The notes under the pieces: generated by a model
What the model was told of the DNA's origin: nothing
The model's input: the letters and a program-made list of their open reading frames with translations, nothing else
Databases searched by the model: none
Made by a program: the position numbers and the translations under genes
Part shown: piece after piece, positions 16,395 to 25,193 of the stretch
How the letters are laid out: the number at the start of each line of letters is the position of its first letter
Numbering within the stretch: position 1 is the stretch's first letter
NCBI RefSeq assembly: GCF_000147075.1
Contig: NC_014484.1
Coordinates: 1,567,501 to 1,631,500 of the forward strand
Reading direction: 5' to 3'
Origin: Spirochaeta thermophila DSM 6192
GTDB taxonomy: Bacteria > Spirochaetota > Spirochaetia > Winmispirales > Winmispiraceae
DNA length: 64,000 bases

Positions 16395-17836
16395 TCCACC
16401 TGAAGGGAATCGCCCGCCTCCTGGGGTTCCTCCTCTTCCTGCTCGCAGGGTTCCTCCTCATTCCCCTGGGCATCGCCCTCTTCGAGGGGCCACGCACGTG
16501 GCAGGCCTTTCTCTTCACCATGATCATCATGGCAGTCTCGGGCCTCGTCCTGCTCCTCGTGTCCACGGGGGAGCGCTTCATCAAGCTTCAGGTCCGCCAC
16601 GCCTTCCTCTTCGTCACCTTGAGCTGGATCTCGGCAGCCGGATTCGGGGCCCTTCCCTTCACCCTCTCGGGGAGCATCCCCTCTTACACCGACGCCTTTT
16701 TCGAGACCATGTCGGGGTTCACCACCACAGGGGCCTCCATACTCACCGAGATCGAGGGGCTGCCCCGTTCGATCCTCTTCTGGCGCTCGCTCACCCACTG
16801 GCTCGGCGGTATGGGAATCGTGGTGCTCACCGTGGCACTCCTCCCGCTCCTCGGGGTCGCGGGGGCCCAGCTCTTCAAGGCCGAGTCACCCGGCCCCACC
16901 CTCGAGAAGGTGACTCCCACCATCGCCCAGACCGCGAAGGTGCTCTGGAAGATCTACGTGGGGTTCACGGCGGCCGAGACCGTGCTCCTCATGCTGGGCG
17001 GGATGGACCTCTTCGACGCACTCACCCACACCTTCGGCACCCTGGCCACCGGCGGGTTCTCCCCCCGGAATCAGAGCGTGGGGGCCTACCGCTCGGCCTA
17101 TGTCGACGTGGTGATCACGGTCTTCATGCTCATGGCGGGATTCAACTTCGGTCTCTATCACAGGGTGTGGTCGGGAAAGGGCCGGGATATCCTGAGGAAC
17201 ACCGAGGCCAGGGCATACGCCGGCATATTCGCAGTGTCGACTCTCGCCGTGGCCTTCGCGGTGCGGCCTCTCTATGGATCCCTCCTCAACGCCCTGCGAT
17301 ACGCCGGCTTCCAGGTGGCTTCCCTCCTCACCACGACCGGGTTCGCCACGACCGATTTCGATGCCTGGCCTGCCTTTGCAAAGGGCGTGCTCTTCTTCCT
17401 CATGTTCGTGGGGGGATGCTCGGGATCCACGGGAGGCGGGATCAAGGTGATAAGGCTCGTCACCCTGGCCAAGCAGGCGGTGGTGGAGTTGAAATACCTC
17501 CTCTTTCCCTACGGTGTCTTCAGGCCCCGCGTCAACGGAGAGCCGGTGAGGAAGGATTTCCTCATGAGCATCTCGGGGTTCTTCTTCCTTTATATAGCGA
17601 TTCTTCTCGCCGTGACGCTGGTGGTGACCTCGGGAGGATACGACCTCACCACCTCGTTCTCCTCGGCGCTCGTCACCCTGGGGAACATAGGACCGGGATT
17701 TGCAAAGATAGGACCGACTCAGAACTACGCCTTTCTCCCCGCCTACATCAAGTGGGTGCTCTCCGTCGCCATGCTCCTGGGAAGGCTCGAGCTCTACACG
17801 GTACTGGTGGTGTTCCATCCCAGGTTCTGGCGGTAG
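16391..17836 (+). CDS. trkH: Trk potassium-uptake channel subunit
   Basis: 481-aa inner-membrane protein starting with the GTG that overlaps the trkA stop. Four pore-loop repeats are visible: GFTTTGASIL, TLATGGFSPRNQS, LTTTGFATTDFDAW and LVTLGNIGPGF. The GGCSGSTGGGIKV loop of the TrkH/KtrB family precedes the last repeat. With TrkA it forms a Trk-type K+ importer used for turgor and pH balance. Confidence 0.93.
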   Translation: MIHLKGIARLLGFLLFLLAGFLLIPLGIALFEGPRTWQAFLFTMIIMAVSGLVLLLVSTGERFIKLQVRHAFLFVTLSWISAAGFGALPFTLSGSIPSYTDAFFETMSGFTTTGASILTEIEGLPRSILFWRSLTHWLGGMGIVVLTVALLPLLGVAGAQLFKAESPGPTLEKVTPTIAQTAKVLWKIYVGFTAAETVLLMLGGMDLFDALTHTFGTLATGGFSPRNQSVGAYRSAYVDVVITVFMLMAGFNFGLYHRVWSGKGRDILRNTEARAYAGIFAVSTLAVAFAVRPLYGSLLNALRYAGFQVASLLTTTGFATTDFDAWPAFAKGVLFFLMFVGGCSGSTGGGIKVIRLVTLAKQAVVELKYLLFPYGVFRPRVNGEPVRKDFLMSISGFFFLYIAILLAVTLVVTSGGYDLTTSFSSALVTLGNIGPGFAKIGPTQNYAFLPAYIKWVLSVAMLLGRLELYTVLVVFHPRFWR

Positions 17837-17843
17837 GACGTTA

Positions 17844-17874
17844 TTGACGTGAGTGGCGAATACTCTTTAGAGTA
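17844..17874 (+). promoter_or_regulatory. ilvD promoter overlapped by a palindrome
   Basis: TTGACG at 17844-17849 and TAGAGT at 17868-17873 make a sigma70-like promoter. The 14-base palindrome TACTCTTTAGAGTA (17861-17874, six-base arms) covers the -10 and is a candidate operator for an unidentified regulator of branched-chain amino acid synthesis. Confidence 0.5.
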
Positions 17875-17901
17875 ACGACATACCCGAGAGGAGGCCGAGC
17901 C

Positions 17902-19752
17902 ATGGCGCAGACACCGAAGATCCCCTTGAGGAGCAGCATCACCACGAGCGGAAGGCTCATGGCGGGCGCCCGGAGTCTCTGGCGGGCGGCCGGCATGAAG
18001 GAGGAGATGATCGGCAAGCCGGTGATCGCCATCGCCAACTCGTTCACCCAGTTCGTGCCGGGACACACCCACCTTCACGAGATAGGCCAGTACGTCAAAA
18101 AAATCATCGAGAGCCGCGGTTTCTTCGCGGCCGAGTTCAACACCATCGCCATCGACGACGGGATCGCCATGGGGCACGATGGGATGCTCTATTCCCTCCC
18201 CTCGCGCGATCTCATCGCCGACAGTGTGGAGTACATGGTGAACGCCCACAAGGCGGACGCCCTGGTCTGCATCAGCAACTGCGACAAAATCACGCCCGGC
18301 ATGCTCATCGCGGCCATGCGTCTCAACATACCCACCATCTTCGTGAGCGGCGGTCCCATGGAGGCGGGCACCCTCGACGGGAAGAAGTACGACCTCGTGG
18401 ACGCCATGGTGCTGGCGGCCGACGAGGAGGTCTCCGACGAGGAGATCTCCACCATAGAGCGGATCGCCTGTCCCACGTGCGGCTCGTGCTCGGGTATGTT
18501 CACCGCCAATTCCATGAACTGTCTCAACGAGGCGCTGGGTCTCGCCCTCCCGGGTAACGGCACGGTGGTGGCCACCCACAAGAACAGGATCAGGCTCTTC
18601 GAGCAGGCCGCCCATCGCATCTGCGATCTGGTGGAGGAATACTACTACGAGGGCGACGACAGGCACCTTCCCCGGTCGATCGCCACCCGCGAGGCCTTCA
18701 TGAACGCCATGGCCCTCGACATCGCCATGGGAGGATCCACCAACACGGTGCTCCACATCCTCGCGATCGCCCGTGAGGCGGGGGTGGCGTTCACCCTCGA
18801 GGACATCGACGGGCTCTCCAGGCGGATCCCCTGTATCTGCAAGGTGGCACCCAGCTCGGAGTACCACGTGGAGGACGTGAACCGCGCCGGGGGCATACTC
18901 GGGATCATGGGCGAGCTCGAACGGGCGGGACTCCTCCACACCGAGGTGTACCGGGTCGACGGCCTCACCCTCGGGGAGGCCATCGCGCGCTACGACATAA
19001 GGCGTCCCACGGCCACCGAGGAGGCGCGCCGCCTCTATGCGAGCGCCCCCGCGGGGAGGCCGAGCCTCACCATGGGCTCGCAGGAGAGCTACTTCAAGGA
19101 GCTCGACCTCGACAGGGAGAAGGGCTGCATCCGCGACGTGGAACACGCCTACTATCCCGACGGCGGGCTTGCGGTCCTCTACGGGAACATCGCCAGACGC
19201 GGGTGCGTGGTGAAAACCGCAGGCGTGGATCCGAGCATCTTCCACTTCAAAGGACCTGCGAAGGTCTTCGAGTCGCAGGAGGAGGCCTGCGAGGGCATCC
19301 TCGACCCCGAACGTGTGAAGGCGGGAGACGTGGTGGTCATCCGCTACGAGGGGCCGAAGGGGGGACCGGGGATGCAGGAGATGCTCTACCCCACCTCCTA
19401 CCTCAAGGCCCGCCACCTGGGCAAGGAGTGCGCCCTCATCACCGACGGCCGGTTCAGCGGCGGCACCTCGGGACTCTCCATCGGGCACGTCTCCCCCGAG
19501 GCGGCCGAAGGGGGTGAGATCGCCCTCCTACGGGACGGCGACGTCATAGAGATCGATATCCCCAACCGGCGGATCAACGTGCTGCTCTCCGACGAGGAGC
19601 TCGCCCAGCGAAGGAAGGAAGAAGAGGCCCGAGAACGGCCCTACACCCCCAGGACGAGAAACCGGCCCGTCTCCAAGGCCCTCAGGGCCTACGCCCTGCT
19701 CGCCACCTCGGCGGATACCGGTGCGGCACGGAAGCTGCCTGACGAGGAATAG
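17902..19752 (+). CDS. ilvD: Dihydroxy-acid dehydratase
   Basis: 616 aa, the same length as the E. coli enzyme. It converts 2,3-dihydroxy-isovalerate and -3-methylvalerate to the 2-keto acids of valine and isoleucine synthesis. The start has GAGAGGAGG upstream. Iron-sulfur ligands are in [11 protein letters not shown] and [35 protein letters not shown] is the E. coli-type substrate motif, and [20 protein letters not shown] lies in the C-terminal domain. No other ilv gene is nearby. Confidence 0.95.
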   Translation: MAQTPKIPLRSSITTSGRLMAGARSLWRAAGMKEEMIGKPVIAIANSFTQFVPGHTHLHEIGQYVKKIIESRGFFAAEFNTIAIDDGIAMGHDGMLYSLPSRDLIADSVEYMVNAHKADALVCISNCDKITPGMLIAAMRLNIPTIFVSGGPMEAGTLDGKKYDLVDAMVLAADEEVSDEEISTIERIACPTCGSCSGMFTANSMNCLNEALGLALPGNGTVVATHKNRIRLFEQAAHRICDLVEEYYYEGDDRHLPRSIATREAFMNAMALDIAMGGSTNTVLHILAIAREAGVAFTLEDIDGLSRRIPCICKVAPSSEYHVEDVNRAGGILGIMGELERAGLLHTEVYRVDGLTLGEAIARYDIRRPTATEEARRLYASAPAGRPSLTMGSQESYFKELDLDREKGCIRDVEHAYYPDGGLAVLYGNIARRGCVVKTAGVDPSIFHFKGPAKVFESQEEACEGILDPERVKAGDVVVIRYEGPKGGPGMQEMLYPTSYLKARHLGKECALITDGRFSGGTSGLSIGHVSPEAAEGGEIALLRDGDVIEIDIPNRRINVLLSDEELAQRRKEEEARERPYTPRTRNRPVSKALRAYALLATSADTGAARKLPDEE

Positions 19753-19832
19753 GGAAGAGACCCGTCCTCCTTGGAAGGGGCTCCACCGGAAGGAAGGGGA
19801 AGGGGGCCGATCCCCCGCTGAGAGGGAATCTC

Positions 19833-20216
19833 TCAACACCACCGGAAGGGCAGGAGCTCCTTCAGGGCCACCACCCGATCCCGGGCCACCACTACGGCGG
19901 TCCGTTCGTTCTCGTCGTCGATCTGCAGCATGAACTCCCTGCATCTCCCACAGGGGGGAATGATGTGTCCCCCTTCCGTGATCGCTGCCACCATCTCGAT
20001 ACGTGTCTCCCGATGCTTCAGCATCTCAGCGATAGCAGCATGCTCGGCACAGAAACCGATACCGCAGGAAACATCGATACTGATCCCGGTGTAGATCCTT
20101 CCTGATGCAGTACGTATCGCCGCAGCCACACCCCCCGCCGACATCCACTCCCTGGACAATCTGAATGCCCCGAGGTACTTTCTCGCTTCCTCTATGAGCG
20201 ATGCCACCTCATCCAT
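19833..20216 (-). CDS. Cytidine deaminase-family protein (blasticidin-S-deaminase-like)
   Basis: About 127 aa from ATG 20216 (MDEVASLIEEARKYLG); in-frame ATGs at 20243 and 20246 are alternatives with no better ribosome site. The zinc site is complete: CAEHAAIAEM (Cys ligand and catalytic Glu) and PPCGRCREFM (two Cys ligands). Family members deaminate cytidine or, with the CAEH variant, blasticidin S. Pyrimidine salvage is the default inference. It stands alone between ilvD and a broken membrane gene. Confidence 0.8.
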   Translation of the reverse strand: MDEVASLIEEARKYLGAFRLSREWMSAGGVAAAIRTASGRIYTGISIDVSCGIGFCAEHAAIAEMLKHRETRIEMVAAITEGGHIIPPCGRCREFMLQIDDENERTAVVVARDRVVALKELLPFRWC

Positions 20217-20357
20217 CTTCCCGATCCCTCCCTCCCGCGGCATCATCGGTCGGGATACTGAACGGGCGAGGATCGAAGCGCTCGCTCCCCAGCCAGAGGT
20301 CTATCTTCGTGCCCTCCTCCGTCCGGGATACAGTGGCGTGCTTCACCTGCCACCCTA

Positions 20358-21271
20358 TCATCTCGAGGCGCGAGGTACCGCGTTGAAAGCCCCGCCCACC
20401 ACCCACACATATGCCGCCGAGGCAAAGCCCAAGAGCCCCATGTTCATAAGGCTTCCCCCAGGCGCCACCATCGTCACGAAGTCGGAGGGAAGTCTGCCCG
20501 GGATGCTTTGGATCGACCGAAGCTCCCTGAACCCCCCGCCGCGGGAGAAGATGAGTCCTGCGAGGACCAGGGTGAGAGAGAGGAGAGGGACGAGCAGAAC
20601 CATCGCAAGGGGAGGATCTTCGAGGAGACGGACCCCCAACGGGAGGAGACTGTCGGCCGAATCGAGGATCGAGGCGATGAAGAGCCCCAGGAAACCGGCG
20701 GTGAACCCGATGTTGTAGAGGTTGTATCCCTGATGCAGGTGGAGGAGTGCCACCCCCACGGGGGGATGAGCATACCCACCAGAATGGAGGCCCCCACCCC
20801 GAGGACGGCTGAAAGAGGCAACGGGAGTCCAAGCTCGAAGATGAGATACGTCGTGAGGGGACCGAGGGCCGTACCGAAGAGGGCGAAGAGGATGTAGGAT
20901 TTGAACGGCTTTCTCATGAGGAGGGAAGAGAAGTACACTCCGAGTATGATCGGAGCGATGTTCAGTATGGTCTTTCCGAAGAGCGCGAATCCCATCAGCG
21001 TGAAAACCGCGGCCATGGTGGGACCTGCGAGAAGCACGCCGCTCCATCGAATGAGGAGCAGGCCGAAGATTCCCACGAGGACAGCGTTCAGGAACGCTCC
21101 CCCCACCCCACCCCATGAGGCGAAGTCGTTCAACAACCTCGCAGGAGAGGTCTGCAATCTCACGAATCCTCTCAAGGCCTGGATCAGTCCATCCTCAGCA
21201 AGGCCGAGACCAAGGAATTCCAGGAGCACGATCCCCATCACCACATAGAGAAATCGTTCATTCCGTTCCAC
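20358..21271 (-). pseudogene. DUF1576 membrane protein, frameshifted
   Basis: Begins at GTG 21271 (GGGAG upstream) as VERNERFLYVVMGIVLLEF. Successive membrane helices are in frame to VGMLIPP near 20760. There the frame must shift to read VGVALLHLHQGYNLYNIGFT, the DUF1576 signature; adding one C to the C6 run repairs it. A further break follows VVGGAFNAV near 20370, so the C-terminal helices are missing. The intact family consists of multi-helix inner-membrane proteins of unknown function. Sequence down to about 20245 shows no recognisable continuation. Confidence 0.7.
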
Positions 21272-21299
21272 GGCTGGCTCCCACCGGAAGATCCGCGAT

Positions 21300-21327
21300 A
21301 TTCTAACACACATCTAGGATTTGTCAA
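21300..21327 (-). promoter_or_regulatory. Promoter of the DUF1576 gene
   Basis: On the minus strand TTGACA (21327-21322), a 16-bp spacer, and TAGAAT (21305-21300), a close sigma70 match 29 bp before the GTG start. The promoter is intact although the gene is broken. Confidence 0.6.
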
Positions 21328-21509
21328 ATGAAATATATCAGATCTCAGAAAGGACCGGTGAAGACCTGCCAGGAGGGCGCCCCTCCCAAGAGAGGCACCC
21401 AGTGGAAGAGAGAGACATGTCTCCACACATAGTCATTCACCGTTGAGGCATTTCGAGACAGAGGGAAAAGGACGCAAGGCCACACGGAGGCAGGACCTCC
21501 TCCGTGCCT

Positions 21510-21719
21510 TCAGTCTTCGCTTTTCTGTGCTCCACCACACAGGGCGATGATGGGCGAGATGATGAGTCCCAGTCCCAGCCCGGCGAGGATGCACCCCACA
21601 AAGGCAAACACCGATGCCTGGAGGAAGAAGAATCCCACCCCCAACCCGATCATCAGCCCGCCAGCTATCGCGAGCTCACTCTTGTCCTCGTGCTTCTTCT
21701 GTTTCTGTTGTTCTTTCAT
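21510..21719 (-). CDS. Small two-helix membrane protein, unknown
   Basis: 69 aa from the ATG at 21719 (MKEQQKQKKHEDKSELA). A very basic, Gln-rich head of about 15 residues is followed by two glycine-rich hydrophobic helices (residues 17-38 and 40-62) and a short tail. Glycine-zipper spacing (GGLMIGLGVG, GLGLGLI) suggests tight helix packing. No Shine-Dalgarno sequence is evident. No homologue is recognised; it may be a short orphan protein. Confidence 0.5.
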   Translation of the reverse strand: MKEQQKQKKHEDKSELAIAGGLMIGLGVGFFFLQASVFAFVGCILAGLGLGLIISPIIALCGGAQKSED

Positions 21720-21774
21720 TGGTACGACACTATCATGCGGGGGGAGAAGAGACAACCCATTATGACTCCAAACA

Positions 21775-21801
21775 GAGGGACGGGGTTTCATCCCGTCCCT
21801 C
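21775..21801 (-). terminator. Hairpin terminator after the GH3 operon
   Basis: Perfect 10-bp stem GAGGGACGGG/CCCGTCCCTC with a GTTTCAT loop, 24 bp past the GH3 stop on the minus strand. The following T run is weak (TGTTTGG), so efficiency is uncertain. Confidence 0.55.
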
Positions 21802-21824
21802 CCGCACGTGTGACTCACGATCTC

Positions 21825-24095
21825 TCAAGATGAAAGCGACTCGCTGCACCTCTTGATGATGTCTGTGAGCATCTCTTCGGTGAAGGCACCTCCGCTGAAG
21901 TTCACCAGATCCCTCAAGGGGAGGTACCTGATGATCGCCTGTGCCATGTTCGGGCTCCGCTTCATGATCCCCTCCATCGGGCCGCCAGGCCGGGTGAGCC
22001 CTGCCACCACCTCTTCGCCGATGGACCTGGTGGCAGGATGGGCAAGGAGATCCCCCAGGAGGGTGTTCCGACCCACCTCGAAGGGCACACGATCGTTCGA
22101 CCGCAGGGTCACCCGCTCCGAGAGCCGGATATCCCGCGAGGAGGCACCCACCAGGATCTCGAACTCACCTTCCTCCACCACCCAGTCCTGCACCTCGGGC
22201 TCGTAGTAGGCAAAGGCCCGCCTATCGAGGGTGAAGCGCACGGTCTTCTCCTCTCCCGGTTCGAGAAAGACCTTCTCGAAGCCCTTGAGCTCCTTCTCAG
22301 GCCGCACCACCGAGCTCTCCACGTCCCGCACGTAGAGCTGCACCACCTCTTTCCCGGCCCGCTTCCCCACATTCTTCACCGAGACCTCCACCACCAGCTG
22401 ATCGTCGGCCGATACTTCCCCGGCGCTCACCTTCATCCCGGTATAGGCGAACTCGGTGTAGCTGAGCCCGAACCCAAAGGGGAAGAGCACCTCCTTCCCC
22501 ACCGTGTCGTAGTAGCGGTAGCCCACGAAGATACCCTCCCGGTACTCGACCCTGTCCCGTTCGCCCGGGAACCAGAGGTAGCAGGGAGTATCCTCCAGGC
22601 GCTGCGGGAATGTCTCCGCGAGCTTCCCGCTGGGAGAGACCACCCCCGCCAGGATGTCCGCCACCGCGCCGCCCACTCCCTGGCCGCCCAGGTAGGCCTC
22701 CAGCACCGCCTTCACCCTTCCCAGCCACGGCATGCGCACCGGCGCGCCGTTGTGGAGCACCACCACCGTGTGGGGCTGCACCGCTGCCACGGCCTCCACC
22801 AGCCGGTTGTGGCTCTCGGGCAGCTCCAGGTGCTCCCTGTCGTATCCCTCCGACTCCCACTCCTCCGGAAGCCCCACACACACCACCGCCACCTCCGCAG
22901 CCTTCGCCGCCTCGCACGCCTCCTGGATGAGCCGCTCGTCCACCTTCCCCTCCTCCCCCGGCACATAGCCCGGCACATAGGAGATCTCCGCTCCCTCGAG
23001 GACCTTCGGCAGCTCCGCGTAGAGGCTCTCCACCTTGAAGGCGTTGATGTGGGAGCTCCCGCCCCCCTGGAAGCGGGGATGCCGGGCAAAGGCGCCCACC
23101 AGCGCCACCCTCCTCACCCCTTCGAGAGGGAGGATCCCCTCCTCGTTCTTGAGGAGCACCATGCACTCCCGCGCCGTCTCCCTCGCGAGACGGTGGTGCG
23201 CCTCCTTGTCGTAGGTACCCGAATGGGCCTCCCCGGCCCGCGCGAGCACACCCAGTATCCGCTCCACGGCCCTGTCGAGCACCTCCTCGGAGAGCCGCCC
23301 CTCCTTCACCGCCTTCACCAGCTTGCCCGGCCCCACCCCGAAGCTGCTCGGCATCTCCAGATCCATCCCGGCCTTGAGCGCCTCCACAATCTCGTCCACC
23401 GCCCCCCAGTCGGACATCACGAACCCGTCGAACCCCCACTCCTCCCTGAGCACCCGGGTGAGGAGAAACGAGCTCTCCGTGCAGTACGCCCCGTTCACCC
23501 GGTTGTAGGCGGCCATCACGGTCCACGGACGGCCCCCCTTCACCGCCCTCTCGAACGCCGCCAGGTAGATCTCGCGCAGGGCGCGCTCGTCGATCACCGC
23601 ATCCGCACTCATCCTGCGGTGTTCCTGGTTGTTCGCCACATAGTGCTTGACCGAGGTCCCCACCCCCTGCTCCTGCACCCCCCGGATGTAGGCCGCCGCG
23701 AGCTCGCCCGCGAGGTACGGATCCTCGGAATAGTACTCGAAGTTCCTCCCGCAGAGGGGCGAGCGCTTTATATTGATCGCAGGACCCAGGAGCACGTCGA
23801 TCCCCTCGGCCCTCGCCTCCTCGCCGAGCACCCGACCCAGCCGATGGAGCAACTCCCTGTCCCAGGAACTCGCGAGCGCCACCCCCGAGGGGAAACACAC
23901 GGCCGGCACCGTCATCTCCTCGGCATCCACCTCCGTCCCCTCCTTCATCTTCCTGAGCCCATGCGGCCCATCGGAGAGGAGCATGGACCGCACCCCCAGC
24001 TCCGGAATATCCACCGTGAACCAGAAGTCCTTCCCGCTACACAAGGCAGCCTTCTGTTCGAGCGAAAGTCGTGCAACAATATCCTTCACCTGCAT
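21825..24095 (-). CDS. GH3 beta-glucosidase, cytoplasmic
   Basis: 756 aa from ATG 24095, which has GGAGGATACGGT upstream. The (alpha/beta)8 domain carries KHYVANNQEHRR (substrate-binding Lys-His) and the nucleophile Asp in GFVMSDWGAVDE. The alpha/beta sandwich domain carries a glutamate-rich loop (ESEGYDREHLELP), the usual location of the acid/base. A C-terminal fibronectin-III-like domain (KELKGFEKVFLEPGEEKTV) and a short helical tail complete it. There is no signal peptide, so it should hydrolyse imported cello- or beta-oligosaccharides. It is the last gene of the AraC-GH3-esterase-GH3 unit. Confidence 0.9.
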   Translation of the reverse strand: MQVKDIVARLSLEQKAALCSGKDFWFTVDIPELGVRSMLLSDGPHGLRKMKEGTEVDAEEMTVPAVCFPSGVALASSWDRELLHRLGRVLGEEARAEGIDVLLGPAINIKRSPLCGRNFEYYSEDPYLAGELAAAYIRGVQEQGVGTSVKHYVANNQEHRRMSADAVIDERALREIYLAAFERAVKGGRPWTVMAAYNRVNGAYCTESSFLLTRVLREEWGFDGFVMSDWGAVDEIVEALKAGMDLEMPSSFGVGPGKLVKAVKEGRLSEEVLDRAVERILGVLARAGEAHSGTYDKEAHHRLARETARECMVLLKNEEGILPLEGVRRVALVGAFARHPRFQGGGSSHINAFKVESLYAELPKVLEGAEISYVPGYVPGEEGKVDERLIQEACEAAKAAEVAVVCVGLPEEWESEGYDREHLELPESHNRLVEAVAAVQPHTVVVLHNGAPVRMPWLGRVKAVLEAYLGGQGVGGAVADILAGVVSPSGKLAETFPQRLEDTPCYLWFPGERDRVEYREGIFVGYRYYDTVGKEVLFPFGFGLSYTEFAYTGMKVSAGEVSADDQLVVEVSVKNVGKRAGKEVVQLYVRDVESSVVRPEKELKGFEKVFLEPGEEKTVRFTLDRRAFAYYEPEVQDWVVEEGEFEILVGASSRDIRLSERVTLRSNDRVPFEVGRNTLLGDLLAHPATRSIGEEVVAGLTRPGGPMEGIMKRSPNMAQAIIRYLPLRDLVNFSGGAFTEEMLTDIIKRCSESLSS

Positions 24096-24158
24096 ACCGT
24101 ATCCTCCATACATTTGATCTCCCGTATCGATCACACCTGGAGGCCCACGCCCCCGCTT

Positions 24159-25100
24159 CTATCGCTTCCGGTGTGAGAGAAGCCACTGGTAGATGTCCTC
24201 ACCTGCATACACCCGCACCCACACATCGTGTCCCATATCCTGTTCCGTGGTGAACCGGTAATCCCTGTGCCCCAGCTCCTCCAGACGGATGAAGGCGGGG
24301 AAGAACAGACTCGTAGGCACCACCGGATCCCTTCCGCCGGAAAAGCACCAGATGGGCATCCTCGCCTCTGCGAGCGGCTCCATCATCTCCGGGTAACCGA
24401 ATCCCACCACCGGGGCGATGGCCGCGAAACGCTCGGGATACCGTGAGGCGATGATCCAGGTTCCGATCCCCCCCATGGAGACGCCGGACAGGTAGACCCT
24501 CGACTCGTCCACCCGATACCGGCCGGCCACCAGATCGAGGAGCACAGGCATGTCCTCCGCTACGCGGTCCCATCCCGGTGGAAGGGCCTCGATCGGAGGA
24601 AGCACCTCGGCAGGCACCGCCCCGGTGTACGGCACATCCCACTCCATCGGCCTGATCCGGGGAGGCACGCCCTCCTCGAGCCTGCGGGGAATCTGGTCAC
24701 GGGACCGTCCGGTGATGTAGGGAGGGGCATCCGGCCCCTCATCCCTCCCCCACATCGGCATCTGAGGCGCCACGATGATGAACGGGAGATCCCGCTTCTG
24801 AATCCACGCCTCGTAGAGCGGACCGTAGGAGAGCACGTAGTGGAGGTCCTCCTTGCCGTCGCCCCGCTCACCGTCGCCGTGGCCGTGAAGGAAGAGCAGG
24901 AGAGGCCACGGGTCTTCCGTGTCCTCGTAGCCTGCGGGCACGTAGACGAAGGCGTCCCGCTCCTTCCCGTCGTCCACACTCACATAGGAGACGCGCTCAA
25001 GTCGCGCTTCGCTGTCTTTCATCGATCGACCCTCCTTGAGACTTGCACATGAGACCAGCACTCCCACGAGTGCACAGCCGAGCATCAACCGCACCTTCAT
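24159..25100 (-). CDS. Alpha/beta-hydrolase esterase lipoprotein (CE1-like)
   Basis: 313 aa with a lipoprotein signal ending VSCAS and AGGAGG upstream of the ATG. The alpha/beta-hydrolase triad is visible: Ser in GVSMGGIGTW, Asp in GGRDPVVP, and His in EQDMGHDVW. An oxyanion stretch LFLHGHGDGERG lies near residue 70. Fold and context fit a carbohydrate esterase (feruloyl or acetyl esterase) acting on hemicellulose outside the cytoplasm. A peptidase-like or phospholipase-like specificity cannot be excluded. Confidence 0.75.
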   Translation of the reverse strand: MKVRLMLGCALVGVLVSCASLKEGRSMKDSEARLERVSYVSVDDGKERDAFVYVPAGYEDTEDPWPLLLFLHGHGDGERGDGKEDLHYVLSYGPLYEAWIQKRDLPFIIVAPQMPMWGRDEGPDAPPYITGRSRDQIPRRLEEGVPPRIRPMEWDVPYTGAVPAEVLPPIEALPPGWDRVAEDMPVLLDLVAGRYRVDESRVYLSGVSMGGIGTWIIASRYPERFAAIAPVVGFGYPEMMEPLAEARMPIWCFSGGRDPVVPTSLFFPAFIRLEELGHRDYRFTTEQDMGHDVWVRVYAGEDIYQWLLSHRKR

Positions 25101-25193
25101 TCTAAGACCTCCTGGGGAAAAAAGCTAGTTTCACTATTCCACATACCATCCTCTCCCGCTACCCTTTTCTTGTACACAATGCGCGCCCCTTCT

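Noticed and set aside
19809-19823. GGGGG-CCGAT-CCCCC hairpin after ilvD as a terminator
   Set aside because: Only five base pairs and no T tract; too weak to call.
21483-21506. CACGGAGG/CCTCCGTG stem downstream of the small membrane protein
   Set aside because: Eight-base loop and no T run on either strand; not distinguishable from chance.
22038-24176. 712-codon plus-strand open frame opposite the GH3 gene
   Set aside because: Shadow of the GH3 coding strand; composition dominated by His, Pro, Leu and Arg, with no domain.
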